Below, piece after piece: positions 8,910 to 17,280 of a DNA stretch of 64,000 nt. The notes below the pieces were generated by a model. The model made no database searches. It was not told the DNA's origin and saw only the letters and a program-made list of their open reading frames with translations. This DNA comes from Paraburkholderia franconis (lineage in GTDB: Bacteria; Pseudomonadota; Gammaproteobacteria; Burkholderiales; Burkholderiaceae): contig NZ_WHNP01000012.1 in assembly GCF_009362735.1 (NCBI RefSeq), positions 87,308 through 151,307 on the forward strand, given 5' to 3'. Both the position numbers and the translations under genes were made by a program. Numbering within the stretch: the first letter of the stretch is position 1; every line of letters starts with the position of its first letter.

Positions 8910-8943
8910 GCGCGATCATCCAGGCGCGATCATCCAGGCGCGA
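8910..8943. repeat. 14-bp tandem repeat, 2.4 copies
   Basis: The unit GCGCGATCATCCAG occurs at 8910-8923 and again at 8924-8937, followed by the partial copy GCGCGA. The copies are identical, which suggests recent slippage. No function is evident. Confidence 0.85.
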
Positions 8944-9006
8944 ACCGATGACGCGAAAAGCGAACTGGCCGCACATCCCTCCGCAATCGTTTGAGTATTA
9001 ACCCTG

Positions 9007-9072
9007 GTCAAGCATGGCTTGACTCATCAATCCTCGCGACGCACACTGTCCTCAACGCAACTGTGATCACAG
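9007..9072 (+). promoter_or_regulatory. Two palindromes upstream of the FCD-GntR operon (candidate operators)
   Basis: GTCAAGC (9007-9013) and GCTTGAC (9017-9023) form a perfect inverted repeat around ATG. CTGTGATCACAG at 9061-9072 is a perfect 12-base palindrome, about 30 bases before the gntR-family start codon. FCD-type GntR regulators commonly bind short palindromes near their own gene, so autoregulation is likely. Which of the two is the operator is not known. Confidence 0.5.
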
Positions 9073-9102
9073 GTCACAGATCGCAATACAGGAGGCATCT
9101 GA

Positions 9103-9807
9103 ATGGCGACACGCTCACCCCGTGGCGAGCTGCCCGAGCTCGAACTCGTTGCTCGCGAGACGATGGCAGGCCGCGTCTATGCGCAGTTGCGCGAGGCGAT
9201 CATGATCGGCCGGTTCGCGCCCGGACAGCTGCTGAGCCTGCGCAGCGTTGCGGAAGCGGTCGGTTCGTCGACGATGCCCGTGCGCGCCGCGCTCACGCGC
9301 TTGCAAGCCGAAGGCGCGTTGATCGACGGGCCGGCCCGCGCGCTGATGGTCCCGCCGATGACGCTCGAGTTGCTCGACGAACTGCGCGACGTGCGCATCG
9401 CGCTCGAAGGTTGTGTCGCGAAGCGCGCGGCGTCGCGGATGACGCAGGCGCATCTGTCCGAGTTGCAAGCCATCTACGACGCGATGGACGCTAACGTCGA
9501 AGCAGGCGATGTCGCCGCCTACCTGCGCAGCAACTTCCAGTTTCACATCGCCATTTACACGCACGGCGCGAGCGATCTCACGCTCGCGACGATCCAGAAC
9601 CTCTGGTTGCGCATCGGGCCGTTTCTCAATCTCGTCGCCCCTGACATTCCGCACATGCGCCGCTCGATGGACGCGCACCGCAAGATCGTCGAAGCGCTGT
9701 GGCGCGGCGACGGCGAAGGCGCGCGCGCGGGCATCGCGCAGGACATCGGCGAGGCCGCGGCGGACCTCGCCGAGCGATTGCAGGGCAGGGAAGCGGCCAG
9801 CGCCTGA
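9103..9807 (+). CDS. GntR-family transcriptional regulator, FCD (FadR-like) type
   Basis: This 234-residue regulator has an N-terminal winged helix-turn-helix (about residues 20-90: LREAIMIGRFAPGQLLSLRSV, then STMPVRAALTRLQAEGAL). A C-terminal all-helical FCD ligand domain follows from about residue 100 (DELRDVRIALEG, then NFQFHIAIYTH and HRKIVEAL). FCD domains often bind carboxylic acids, sometimes through a metal. AGGAGG lies before the ATG. It is the first gene of a long same-strand operon and probably represses it until a sugar acid or breakdown product is bound. Confidence 0.9.
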   Translation: MATRSPRGELPELELVARETMAGRVYAQLREAIMIGRFAPGQLLSLRSVAEAVGSSTMPVRAALTRLQAEGALIDGPARALMVPPMTLELLDELRDVRIALEGCVAKRAASRMTQAHLSELQAIYDAMDANVEAGDVAAYLRSNFQFHIAIYTHGASDLTLATIQNLWLRIGPFLNLVAPDIPHMRRSMDAHRKIVEALWRGDGEGARAGIAQDIGEAAADLAERLQGREAASA

Positions 9808-9842
9808 CACGCTTTCACCGCATCACAACAACGGAGACAAGC

Positions 9843-10649
9843 ATGACGGTTACACAGATGTTGCAACCGCGCGCGGGCTTGCGCGTGCTCGTCACAGGCG
9901 GCGCATCGGGTATCGGGCTCGTGATCGCCCGCGCGTTCGCCGATGCCGGCGCGCGCGTGCATGTATGCGACGCGAGCCGCGACACCATCGATGTGCTCGC
10001 AACGGCCGAAGCGAATCGCGGTGCAGGCGCGATCACAGCGACGCTCGCCGACGTGTCCGATCGCGACGCCGTCGAGCGCGTGTTCGCCGATGTAGAGGCG
10101 CAACTCGGCGGACTCGACGTGCTGGTGAACAACGCAGGCATCGCGGGGCCGACGGGCGGCGTCGATCAGATCGATCCCGACGAATGGGACAACACGATCG
10201 ACGTAAACCTGAATGCGCAGTTCTACTTCGCGCGCCGCGCGGTGCCGTTGCTGCGCAATGCGCCGGATGGCGGCGCGATCATCGCGTTGTCGTCGGTGGC
10301 GGGGCGCCTTGGCTACGCGTATCGCACGCCGTATTCGGCGACCAAATGGGCCATTGTCGGCCTGACGAAAAGTCTCGCGATCGAACTCGGACCCGCAGGC
10401 ATACGCGTCAATACGATCCAGCCCGGCATCGTCAAGGGGCCGCGCATCGAGCGCGTGATCGCCGCGCGCGCGCAGCAACTCGGCCTCTCATACGACGAGA
10501 TGGAGAAGCAGTACCTCGAAAAGATCTCATTGCGGCGCATGACGACGCCCGAAGAAGTGGCGGCCACTGCGCTCTTTCTGTGCTCACCTGGCGGCAGCGG
10601 CATCTCGGGACAGGCGATCTCCGTGTGCGGCAACGTCGAAGTGCTCTGA
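9843..10649 (+). CDS. SDR-family NAD(P)-dependent oxidoreductase (possible sugar-acid 3-dehydrogenase)
   Basis: This 268-residue classical short-chain dehydrogenase has the cofactor motif TGGASGIG at residues 18-25 and NNAG at 96-99. The catalytic triad is Ser150/Ser151, Tyr164 and Lys168 (YSATK). An in-frame upstream extension exists, but ATG 9843 has CGGAGACAA at good spacing. The gene is immediately followed by a BKACE gene. In the known oxidative deoxyribonate pathway an SDR oxidises 2-deoxy-D-ribonate at C3 and a BKACE cleaves the product, and this gene pair fits that role. Oxidation of a sugar at C1 to a lactone is the alternative. Confidence 0.85.
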   Translation: MTVTQMLQPRAGLRVLVTGGASGIGLVIARAFADAGARVHVCDASRDTIDVLATAEANRGAGAITATLADVSDRDAVERVFADVEAQLGGLDVLVNNAGIAGPTGGVDQIDPDEWDNTIDVNLNAQFYFARRAVPLLRNAPDGGAIIALSSVAGRLGYAYRTPYSATKWAIVGLTKSLAIELGPAGIRVNTIQPGIVKGPRIERVIAARAQQLGLSYDEMEKQYLEKISLRRMTTPEEVAATALFLCSPGGSGISGQAISVCGNVEVL

Positions 10650-10672
10650 AGCCATCCAGCGAAGAGGAAAAC

Positions 10673-11605
10673 ATGGCAAGCAAACGCAAGGTCATCATCA
10701 CCTGCGCGCCCACAGGCGCGATTCACACGCCGTCGATGTCGCCGTATCTGCCCGTGACGCCGCAACAGATCGGCGACGCCGCGCTTGCAGCCGCGAAAGA
10801 AGGCGCGGCGATCCTGCATCTGCATGCGCGCGATCCGAACGACGGACGGCCGACGCAGGACCCGGCCGTGTTTCAGCAGTTCCTGCCGCGCATCAAGGCC
10901 GAAACCGATGCGGTGATCAACATCACGAGCGGCGGCAGTCCGCACATGACGGTCGCCGAGCGGCTCAAGCCCGCGCATCACTTCAAGCCCGAAGTCGCAT
11001 CGCTGAATATGGGCTCGATGAACTTCGGCCTCTATCCGATGCTCGAGCGCTTCAAGGAATTCAAGCACGACTGGGAACGCCAGCATCTTGAGAACAGCCG
11101 CGACCTGATCTTCAAGAACACGTTCGCCGACATCGAATACATCCTCACGTCGTGCGGCGCGAACGGCACGCGTTTCGAGTACGAGTGCTACGACATCTCG
11201 CATCTGTACAACCTTGCGCATTTCGTCGATCGCGGTCTCGCGAAGCCGCCGTTCTTCGTGCAGAGCGTGTTCGGTCTGCTGGGCGGCATCGGCGCGCATC
11301 CGGAAGACCTGATGCACATGCGCCGCACAGCCGACCGCCTGTTCGGCGGCGACTACGTGTGGTCGATTCTCGGCGCGGGCCGCAACCAGATTCCGCTCGG
11401 CTCGATGGGCGTCGCGCAGGGTTCGAACGTGCGCGTCGGTCTCGAAGACTCACTGTGGATCGAGCCGGGCAAGCTCGCGGAATCGAGCGCGGACCAGGTG
11501 CGAAAGATCAGGCAGGTGATCGCAGGGCTCTCGCTCGACATCGCGACGCCCGCCGAAGCGCGCGCGATGCTGGGTCTCAAAGGCGCGAACGAAACCAACT
11601 TCTGA
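10673..11605 (+). CDS. Beta-keto acid cleavage enzyme (BKACE, DUF849 family)
   Basis: This 310-residue TIM-barrel metalloenzyme belongs to the Kce/BKACE family. Members cleave a beta-keto acid with acetyl-CoA to give acetoacetate and a new acyl-CoA. The zinc-binding HLH is at residues 49-51 (His49, His51) and the conserved Glu258 lies in VRVGLEDS. TSGGSPHM and SLNMGSMN are also typical. It sits between a possible C3 dehydrogenase and a lactonase-like hydrolase. A hydroxylated substrate such as 2-deoxy-3-ketoribonate or another 3-keto sugar acid is therefore more likely than 3-keto-5-aminohexanoate, since no lysine-fermentation genes are present. Carnitine-derived 3-dehydrocarnitine is a weaker alternative. 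Confidence 0.9.
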   Translation: MASKRKVIITCAPTGAIHTPSMSPYLPVTPQQIGDAALAAAKEGAAILHLHARDPNDGRPTQDPAVFQQFLPRIKAETDAVINITSGGSPHMTVAERLKPAHHFKPEVASLNMGSMNFGLYPMLERFKEFKHDWERQHLENSRDLIFKNTFADIEYILTSCGANGTRFEYECYDISHLYNLAHFVDRGLAKPPFFVQSVFGLLGGIGAHPEDLMHMRRTADRLFGGDYVWSILGAGRNQIPLGSMGVAQGSNVRVGLEDSLWIEPGKLAESSADQVRKIRQVIAGLSLDIATPAEARAMLGLKGANETNF

Positions 11606-11620
11606 CGCGCGGAGGCCATC

Positions 11621-12406
11621 ATGAGCAGCGCATCTGCGCCACGTCTGAAGGTCGTGGCAATGCCGACGGGCCGGCTGACGGTCGACCGCTCGTCGCAAGT
11701 CCACGGGCGCTATTTCGGGCAGTCGATCCGCGTGCCCGTGTGGTCGACGGCGATCGTCGGCGCGCAAAAGAAGATCGTCGTCGATACGGGCATTCACGAT
11801 CCGGCGTGGGTCTCGAACTTCGTGTGCCCGTGCGAACAGGCGCCCGAAGAGCGGCTCGAACGCGCGCTGAAGGAGTACGTCGGCTGGAGCGCGGACGACG
11901 TCGACATCGTGATCAACACGCATCTGCACTACGACCACTCGGGCGGCAACACGCTCTTTCGCAACGCGAAGTTTGTGATCCAGGCTGCCGAATGGGAATA
12001 CGCAGGCCATCCGCTGCCGACGCAGGCGACTTACTACCAGGAGTTCCTGATCGGCCGCGAGCCGCTTGCCTGGTTTCGCTGGCAGTTCGTCCACGGCATC
12101 ACGGATATCGTGCCCGGCGTGCGCGTCGTGCCGACGCCGGGACATACGCCCGGTCATCAGTCGGTTGCCGTCGATACGGAAGACGGCGTCGTGCTGATCG
12201 CGGGCGATTGCGCGAACTGCATGGAGAACATCGTCGATCTGGTGCCCGTCGGCATCGTCCATGAAACGCAGGCGGAATTCGCGTCGCTCAGGCGCATTCG
12301 CCAGATCGCCGACTTCGTCATCCCCGGACACGATCCCAACGTCGTGCCCGGTTCGGCAGGCATCGTCTTGCCGCGTGAATCACGCTTGCCGCACGTCCAA
12401 CCCTGA
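11621..12406 (+). CDS. Metallo-beta-lactamase-fold hydrolase (N-acyl-homoserine-lactonase-like)
   Basis: This 261-residue MBL-fold enzyme carries the dinuclear metal motif HLHYDH at residues 101-106. Further ligands are a His in TPGHTPGH, an Asp in AGDCAN and a His in PGHDP. The pattern is nearest to the AhlD/AttM-type lactonase family. The gene begins 15 bases after the BKACE stop codon with GCGGAGGCC upstream. In this operon it more likely opens a sugar lactone or hydrolyses an acyl-CoA released by BKACE than quenches quorum signals. That assignment rests on context only. Confidence 0.82.
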   Translation: MSSASAPRLKVVAMPTGRLTVDRSSQVHGRYFGQSIRVPVWSTAIVGAQKKIVVDTGIHDPAWVSNFVCPCEQAPEERLERALKEYVGWSADDVDIVINTHLHYDHSGGNTLFRNAKFVIQAAEWEYAGHPLPTQATYYQEFLIGREPLAWFRWQFVHGITDIVPGVRVVPTPGHTPGHQSVAVDTEDGVVLIAGDCANCMENIVDLVPVGIVHETQAEFASLRRIRQIADFVIPGHDPNVVPGSAGIVLPRESRLPHVQP

Positions 12407-12433
12407 AAAACAAAGACGGTACTGGAGGAAGAC

Positions 12434-13561
12434 ATGAAAGCAGTGACCCACATCATCCGCCGCGCGGGGCAGGCGGCGCTCGCCGCCGTGCTGGCCGGCG
12501 GACTCGCTTTTTCCGGCAATGCCGTTGCCGCCGGCAAGTACAAGATCTTCCTGTCGATGAGCTACGTCGGCAACGACTGGCAGACGGAAGCCGCGAACAT
12601 GGTCAAGGCGATGGCGGAAACGCCGGCGCTGAAGGACAAGGTCGATCTCGAAGTACAGGTAGCGGGCACCGACGCGCAGAAGCAGATCCAGCAGATCAAC
12701 TCGATGGTGCAGGCGGGCGCGAAGGCGATCGTCATCTATCCGATTTCGCCGACGGCACTCAACCGCGCGATCCGCAACGCGTGCTCGAAGGGCGTGGTCG
12801 TCGCGGCGTATGACGGCGAAGTCACCGAGCCGTGCGCACACAACGTGACGATCGACCAGAAGCAGGCGGGCACCGTCACGGCCGAATGGCTCGCGAAGAC
12901 CATCAACGGCAAGGGCAACATCGTGCTGATCAACGGCGTGCCGGGCACGTCGGTCGACCGCGCGCGCACCGAGGCCGCGAAAGCCGTGTTCGCGAAGTAC
13001 CCGGGCATTCACATCGTCGCGGAAGGCACGGGCATGTGGAGCCAGGCGACGGCGCGCACCGAGCTGTCGAAGATTCTCGCGACCAACAGCTGGGACAAGA
13101 TCGACGGCCTGTGGATGCAGGTGGGCTGCTTCACGGCTGCGTCGATGCAGCTCGAAGCGGGTATCGCCGACGACAAGATCAAGCCGTGCGCGGGCGAATC
13201 GTCGAACGGACACCGCGTGCAGATGCTGCCGCCCGGCACAGTGAAAGGCGAAGGCACGTATCACTCGATCGGCTATCGCTCGATTTCGTACGGCGCGCCG
13301 CCTTACTCCGGCGCGATGGCGCTGAAGCTCGCCGTGGCGAAGCTCGACGGCAAGGACTTTCCGCAACGCGTGACGCTCAAGCTGCCGCTCGTCGAGAGCG
13401 CGCAGTCGAAGCTGTGCAAGACGGGTTCGATCGACGAGCTGAAGGCGGGCTGCACCGCGTTCCCGCAAGACAAGGTGCCGCCGGGCTGGTTCGCGGACAT
13501 CTATTCGGACGAGACGCGCGAGGTCGGTTTCAACGCGGCGCTGAGCGGCAAGCAGGACTGA
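12434..13561 (+). CDS. Sugar ABC transporter periplasmic substrate-binding protein (RbsB-like)
   Basis: This 375-residue protein has a signal peptide of about 33 residues (hydrophobic AALAAVLAGGLAFSGNAVAAG). A type I periplasmic binding fold follows with the features of the ribose/galactose-type family (KIFLSMSYVGNDWQTEAANM, then AKAIVIYPISPTALNRAI). It should capture the substrate and deliver it to the fused permease encoded two genes downstream. A GGAGGAAG ribosome-binding site is present. Four or more cysteines in the mature part could form disulfides. The ligand is not predictable by eye, but the neighbours favour a sugar acid or sugar lactone. Confidence 0.9.
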   Translation: MKAVTHIIRRAGQAALAAVLAGGLAFSGNAVAAGKYKIFLSMSYVGNDWQTEAANMVKAMAETPALKDKVDLEVQVAGTDAQKQIQQINSMVQAGAKAIVIYPISPTALNRAIRNACSKGVVVAAYDGEVTEPCAHNVTIDQKQAGTVTAEWLAKTINGKGNIVLINGVPGTSVDRARTEAAKAVFAKYPGIHIVAEGTGMWSQATARTELSKILATNSWDKIDGLWMQVGCFTAASMQLEAGIADDKIKPCAGESSNGHRVQMLPPGTVKGEGTYHSIGYRSISYGAPPYSGAMALKLAVAKLDGKDFPQRVTLKLPLVESAQSKLCKTGSIDELKAGCTAFPQDKVPPGWFADIYSDETREVGFNAALSGKQD

Positions 13562-13586
13562 CGCTCGCCGCAACGGAGGTGTTCCG

Positions 13587-15125
13587 ATGGCAAGCATGAG
13601 CATGCAGGCGAGTGCGGCGGAAGGCGGTCTCGCGATCGATCTTGCCGGCATCGTCAAGCGCTTCGGCGCAACTGTCGCGCTCGACGGCGCATCGTTTCGC
13701 GTGAGGCGCGGCGAGGTTCACGCGCTGCTCGGCGAGAACGGCGCGGGCAAGTCGACTACCGTCAAGCTGCTGTCCGGCCTGATGCGGCCGGACGCGGGCA
13801 GCATGCGCGTGATGGGGCAAGACGTGTCGATGCACGGTCCGAAGGACGCGCATCGTGCCGGCGTGCAGACCGCGTTCCAGGAGATGACGCTGGTGCGCGA
13901 TCTGACTGTCGCGCAGAACCTGTTGATGGCCTACGAGCCGACAGGCTCGTTCGGCCGCATCAAACGGCACGACGCGTTGCGCAAGGCGGCCGAGTGGCTG
14001 GAGCGGCTCGAGCTCGGCGACATCCGCCCCGGTGCGTACATCCGCGATCTGTCGCTGCCCGTGCGGCAGAAGATTGAGATCGCGAAGGCGATCGCGCGCG
14101 AGCCGCAAGTGCTGCTGCTCGACGAGCCGACCTCGGCGCTGTCGGGCCGCGACGTCGCGTGGCTCGCGAGGCGTATCGACGAACTGAAGGCACGCGGCGT
14201 GACCTTCGTGTTCATCTCGCACCGAATGCAGGAAGTGCGCGAGTTCTGCGACAGCCTTACCGTGTATCGCAACGGCAAGGACGTCGGGGCGTTCGACGCC
14301 GCCGATATCTCCGACGACGAAGTGATCCGGCTCGTGATCGGCCGCTCGATGGATGCGAAGTATCCGCCGAAGGTGACGGCTCCCGCGAAGATCGCGACGC
14401 CCGCGATCGAGGCGCGCGGCATTCGCGTCGACGGCATGGTGAACGACTTCGACCTGACGCTGCGCGCGGGCGAGGTGCACGGCATCGCGGCGCTGCAAGG
14501 CATGGGGCAGCGTGAACTGTTCGAGGCGCTGTTCGGCGCGACGTATATCGACGCGGGCGAGATCCGCATCGACGGCAAGCCCGTCACGCTGACCTCGACG
14601 GCCGATTCGCTGAAGGCGGGCGTATCGACGGCACTGCTGCCCGAGGACCGGAAGACGGAAGGGCTGTTCCTGCGTCTGCCGGGCGGCGAGAACATCTCGC
14701 TGCCGATGATCCGGCGTTATACGCGCTTCGGACTGATCGACCGCAAGCGCGAGCAGGCCGCGATCCGCCGCTCGCTCGAACAGATGGAAGTCAATCCGCG
14801 CGCGTTGTACAAGCCCTGTCTATCGTTCTCGGGCGGCAACCAGCAGAAGATCGCGATGGCGAAATGGCTCCTCACGCAAAGCCGCGTGTGGCTGATGTTC
14901 GATCCGACGCGCGGCATCGACGTCGGCACCAAGCATCAGATCTTCGTGCTGATGCGTGCGTTCGCGGCGGCGGGCGGCTCGGTGCTGTTCTATTCGACGG
15001 ACGTGCCCGAGCTCGTCAACGTGTGCGACCGCGTGACGGTGGTCTATCGCGGCCGGCACGCAGGCGAACTCGAAGGCGACGCGCTCACCGAAGAGAACGT
15101 GATGCGCAGGATGCTGTCGAGCTGA
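13587..15125 (+). CDS. Sugar ABC transporter ATP-binding protein, double-domain (RbsA/MglA-like)
   Basis: This 512-residue cytoplasmic ATPase contains two ABC domains. The first has Walker A GENGAGKST at residues 49-57, an atypical signature LSLPVRQK, and Walker B with LLLDEPTSAL. The second domain lacks a proper Walker A (LQGMGQRE in its place) but has the LSFSGGNQQK signature and MFDPTRGIDVG. This asymmetry is normal for the CUT2 sugar importers. GGAGG precedes the ATG. The gene lies directly between the binding-protein and permease genes. Confidence 0.92.
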   Translation: MASMSMQASAAEGGLAIDLAGIVKRFGATVALDGASFRVRRGEVHALLGENGAGKSTTVKLLSGLMRPDAGSMRVMGQDVSMHGPKDAHRAGVQTAFQEMTLVRDLTVAQNLLMAYEPTGSFGRIKRHDALRKAAEWLERLELGDIRPGAYIRDLSLPVRQKIEIAKAIAREPQVLLLDEPTSALSGRDVAWLARRIDELKARGVTFVFISHRMQEVREFCDSLTVYRNGKDVGAFDAADISDDEVIRLVIGRSMDAKYPPKVTAPAKIATPAIEARGIRVDGMVNDFDLTLRAGEVHGIAALQGMGQRELFEALFGATYIDAGEIRIDGKPVTLTSTADSLKAGVSTALLPEDRKTEGLFLRLPGGENISLPMIRRYTRFGLIDRKREQAAIRRSLEQMEVNPRALYKPCLSFSGGNQQKIAMAKWLLTQSRVWLMFDPTRGIDVGTKHQIFVLMRAFAAAGGSVLFYSTDVPELVNVCDRVTVVYRGRHAGELEGDALTEENVMRRMLSS

Positions 15126-15162
15126 GACCGGCCTGAACCATCGTTCTACGAGAGGTATTTTC

Positions 15163-17262
15163 ATGAACAATGCAATTGCGTCTCACGAAAGCGAGATCGC
15201 GCGGCCGGGCGCGCACGTCGGCTTCGGTGCGCGCATCGATCACCATCGCGGCCTGATCATCGCGGTCGGCGCGCTCGCGGCGATGATGATCGCGTGGGTG
15301 GCGCTGTCGGCGACACCTGTGGGCCTCTACGACATCGGCTCCGTGATTTCGAGCAGCACGACGCTCGCGCTCGCCGCGATCGGCCAGACGATCGTCGTGC
15401 TGAGCGGCGGCTTCGACCTGTCGGCATCGGCGGTCGTGTCGCTCGCGAACGTGCTTGCCGTGCGCTTCGTGCAGGGCACGCCGCTCGAGCAGTGGGCGGG
15501 CGTCGCGTTGATCCTCGCGATCGGCGTCGGCATCGGCCTCGTGAATGGCGCGCTGATCGCGTGGTTCCGGCTGCAATCGATCGTCGTCACGCTGGCGACG
15601 ATGTTCATGGTGCAAGGCATGACGCTGCTGATCCAGAACAAGCCGGGCGGCAGCATCGGCGACCAGTTCGCGAGCGCGCTCACGGCCGACCTGATCCCCG
15701 ACAAGCTGCCGATGTCGGCGGGCGTGCTGATCGCGGCACTCGCCGTTTGGGCTTTCTTGCGGCGCACGCGGCTCGGCGTGGGCATCTACGCGCTCGGCAG
15801 CGAGCCGGACAGCGCATACGCGAACGGCCTGCCCGTCACGCGCTATCGCATTGCGACGTACGCGATCGCGGGCATGTTCTACGCGGCGGCGGGCCTCTAT
15901 GTGTCGGCGCAGACGGGCTCCGCCGATCCTCTCGTCGGCAGGCCGCTGCTGCTGTCGATGTTCACGGCCGTCGTGCTCGGCGGCACGCGGCTCGGCGGCG
16001 GACGCGGCGGTTGTGTTGGCACCGTGTTCGCCGCGATGACGCTGATGATCACCGTCAACATTCTGCTCGTGCTCAACGTGTCGGCGTTCTTCACGACGAT
16101 CGCCGAGGCTGTGATCCTGATCCTCGCCGTGCTCGGCTCGTCGATCGGCAAGCAGTCCGCGGCGCACGAAAGCGCGCGTTACCTGATGCAGTGTGTGAAG
16201 GCGCTGCGAACCCATAGCCGCGCGCAAGACGGCGGGCGCGCGCGGCGCGTCGATTTCGCCGTCGCGGATTTTCGCGCGGTCGAGAACACCGAGCTCACGG
16301 GCCGCTTTTTCGCCGACTGGATCGAACGCAATCGCGAATGGGCGCGCTACGTCGTGCCCGCGTATCTGCTGTTCGTCGCGGTGATCGTGTTGACGGGCTT
16401 CGTCTACGGTCCCGGCGTGTTGGCGAGCGCGAACTTCTATAGCAGCCTGCTCACGCTGACGCTGTTTCTCGCGATCCTCGGCCTGGGCCAGGGCGCGGTG
16501 ATCCTGACGGGCGGCCTCGATCTGTCGATGCCGTGGCTCATCACGCTGTCGGGCGTGCTGCTCACGGGCCTCACGCACGGCGTCAACGACGCGGCATGGT
16601 GGGCCGTGCCCGTCGTGCTGGGCGCGGGGCTTGTCGTCGGCGTTTTCAACGGCGCGGGCGTGGTCGTGCTCGGGCTGCCGCCGATCGTTGTCACGCTTGC
16701 GGCGAACGGACTGCTGCAAGGGCTGACGCTGATCTATTGCAATGGCTCGCCGCAGGGCTGGGCGCCTTCCGCGCTCAGCGCGTTCACGAACGGACGCGTG
16801 GGCTGGCTGTCGCTCGCGGCGTGGTGCGTGCCCGTGTTTCTCGCGTTTGCACTGCTGCTGTTGCATCGCACGGCGTTTGGCCGGCGCGTGTACGCCGTCG
16901 GCAATTCGCCCGTCGCGGCGAAGCTGTCGGGCGTGCGCGTGGGGCCGACGCTGATCGCCGTCTACTGTCTGTCGGGCGTGTGCTCGGCGCTCGTCGGCCT
17001 GCTGCTCGCGGGCTTCAGCAGCCAGGCGTTTCTCGGCATGGGCGACCCGTATCTGCTGCCGTCGATTGCCGTGGTCGTCGTGGGCGGCGCGCTGATCACG
17101 GGCGGACGCGGCCACTATCTCGGCGTGTTCGGCGGCGCGCTGCTGTTGACCGCGCTCGGCACGCTGCTCGCGGGCACGACGGTACCGCCCGCGGTGCGCG
17201 ACATCATCAACGGACTCGTCGTGCTGGCCGCTGTCATCACGCTGCGCGACAAGAAAGCCTGA
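15163..17262 (+). CDS. Fused double permease of a ribose-type ABC importer
   Basis: This 699-residue membrane protein consists of two complete RbsC-like permease domains in tandem, at about residues 30-340 and 385-699. They are joined by a hydrophilic linker of about 50 residues. Each half has the family block ending in ILSGGFDLSAS or ILTGGLDLSMP, a second block with VVTLA, and a late GGTRLGGGRG or GGALITGGRG motif. CUT2 importers normally use two copies of one 320-residue permease, so this gene encodes an obligate internal pseudo-heterodimer. The halves differ considerably, which points to an old fusion. No frameshift or internal stop is present, and GAGAGG lies before the ATG. Confidence 0.9.
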   Translation: MNNAIASHESEIARPGAHVGFGARIDHHRGLIIAVGALAAMMIAWVALSATPVGLYDIGSVISSSTTLALAAIGQTIVVLSGGFDLSASAVVSLANVLAVRFVQGTPLEQWAGVALILAIGVGIGLVNGALIAWFRLQSIVVTLATMFMVQGMTLLIQNKPGGSIGDQFASALTADLIPDKLPMSAGVLIAALAVWAFLRRTRLGVGIYALGSEPDSAYANGLPVTRYRIATYAIAGMFYAAAGLYVSAQTGSADPLVGRPLLLSMFTAVVLGGTRLGGGRGGCVGTVFAAMTLMITVNILLVLNVSAFFTTIAEAVILILAVLGSSIGKQSAAHESARYLMQCVKALRTHSRAQDGGRARRVDFAVADFRAVENTELTGRFFADWIERNREWARYVVPAYLLFVAVIVLTGFVYGPGVLASANFYSSLLTLTLFLAILGLGQGAVILTGGLDLSMPWLITLSGVLLTGLTHGVNDAAWWAVPVVLGAGLVVGVFNGAGVVVLGLPPIVVTLAANGLLQGLTLIYCNGSPQGWAPSALSAFTNGRVGWLSLAAWCVPVFLAFALLLLHRTAFGRRVYAVGNSPVAAKLSGVRVGPTLIAVYCLSGVCSALVGLLLAGFSSQAFLGMGDPYLLPSIAVVVVGGALITGGRGHYLGVFGGALLLTALGTLLAGTTVPPAVRDIINGLVVLAAVITLRDKKA

Positions 17263-17280
17263 TCAATAGGAGAAAGCACA

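Larger units (their letters stand above)
8786..9102. other. Intergenic region upstream of the GntR-led operon
   Basis: This 317-base gap separates the transporter pair from the sugar-acid operon. It contains a short 14-base tandem repeat at 8910-8943 and two palindromes at 9007-9023 and 9061-9072, described separately. The long operon promoter is expected here. No coding ORF was seen. Confidence 0.5.

Noticed and set aside
9061..9079. Crp-like site TGTGA and TCACA upstream of the GntR operon
   Set aside because: The half-sites are separated by 7 bases rather than 6, and the sequence is better explained as a short palindrome followed by a partial repeat.
11621..12406. Quorum-quenching lactonase role for the MBL protein
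   Set aside because: The fold fits, but the gene sits inside a sugar-acid operon with no quorum-sensing genes, so a metabolic role is more likely.
15085..17115. A 676-codon open frame antisense to the fused permease gene
   Set aside because: It is a mirror frame of a high-GC gene, rich in Arg, Ala and His, with no family resemblance and no ribosome-binding site.
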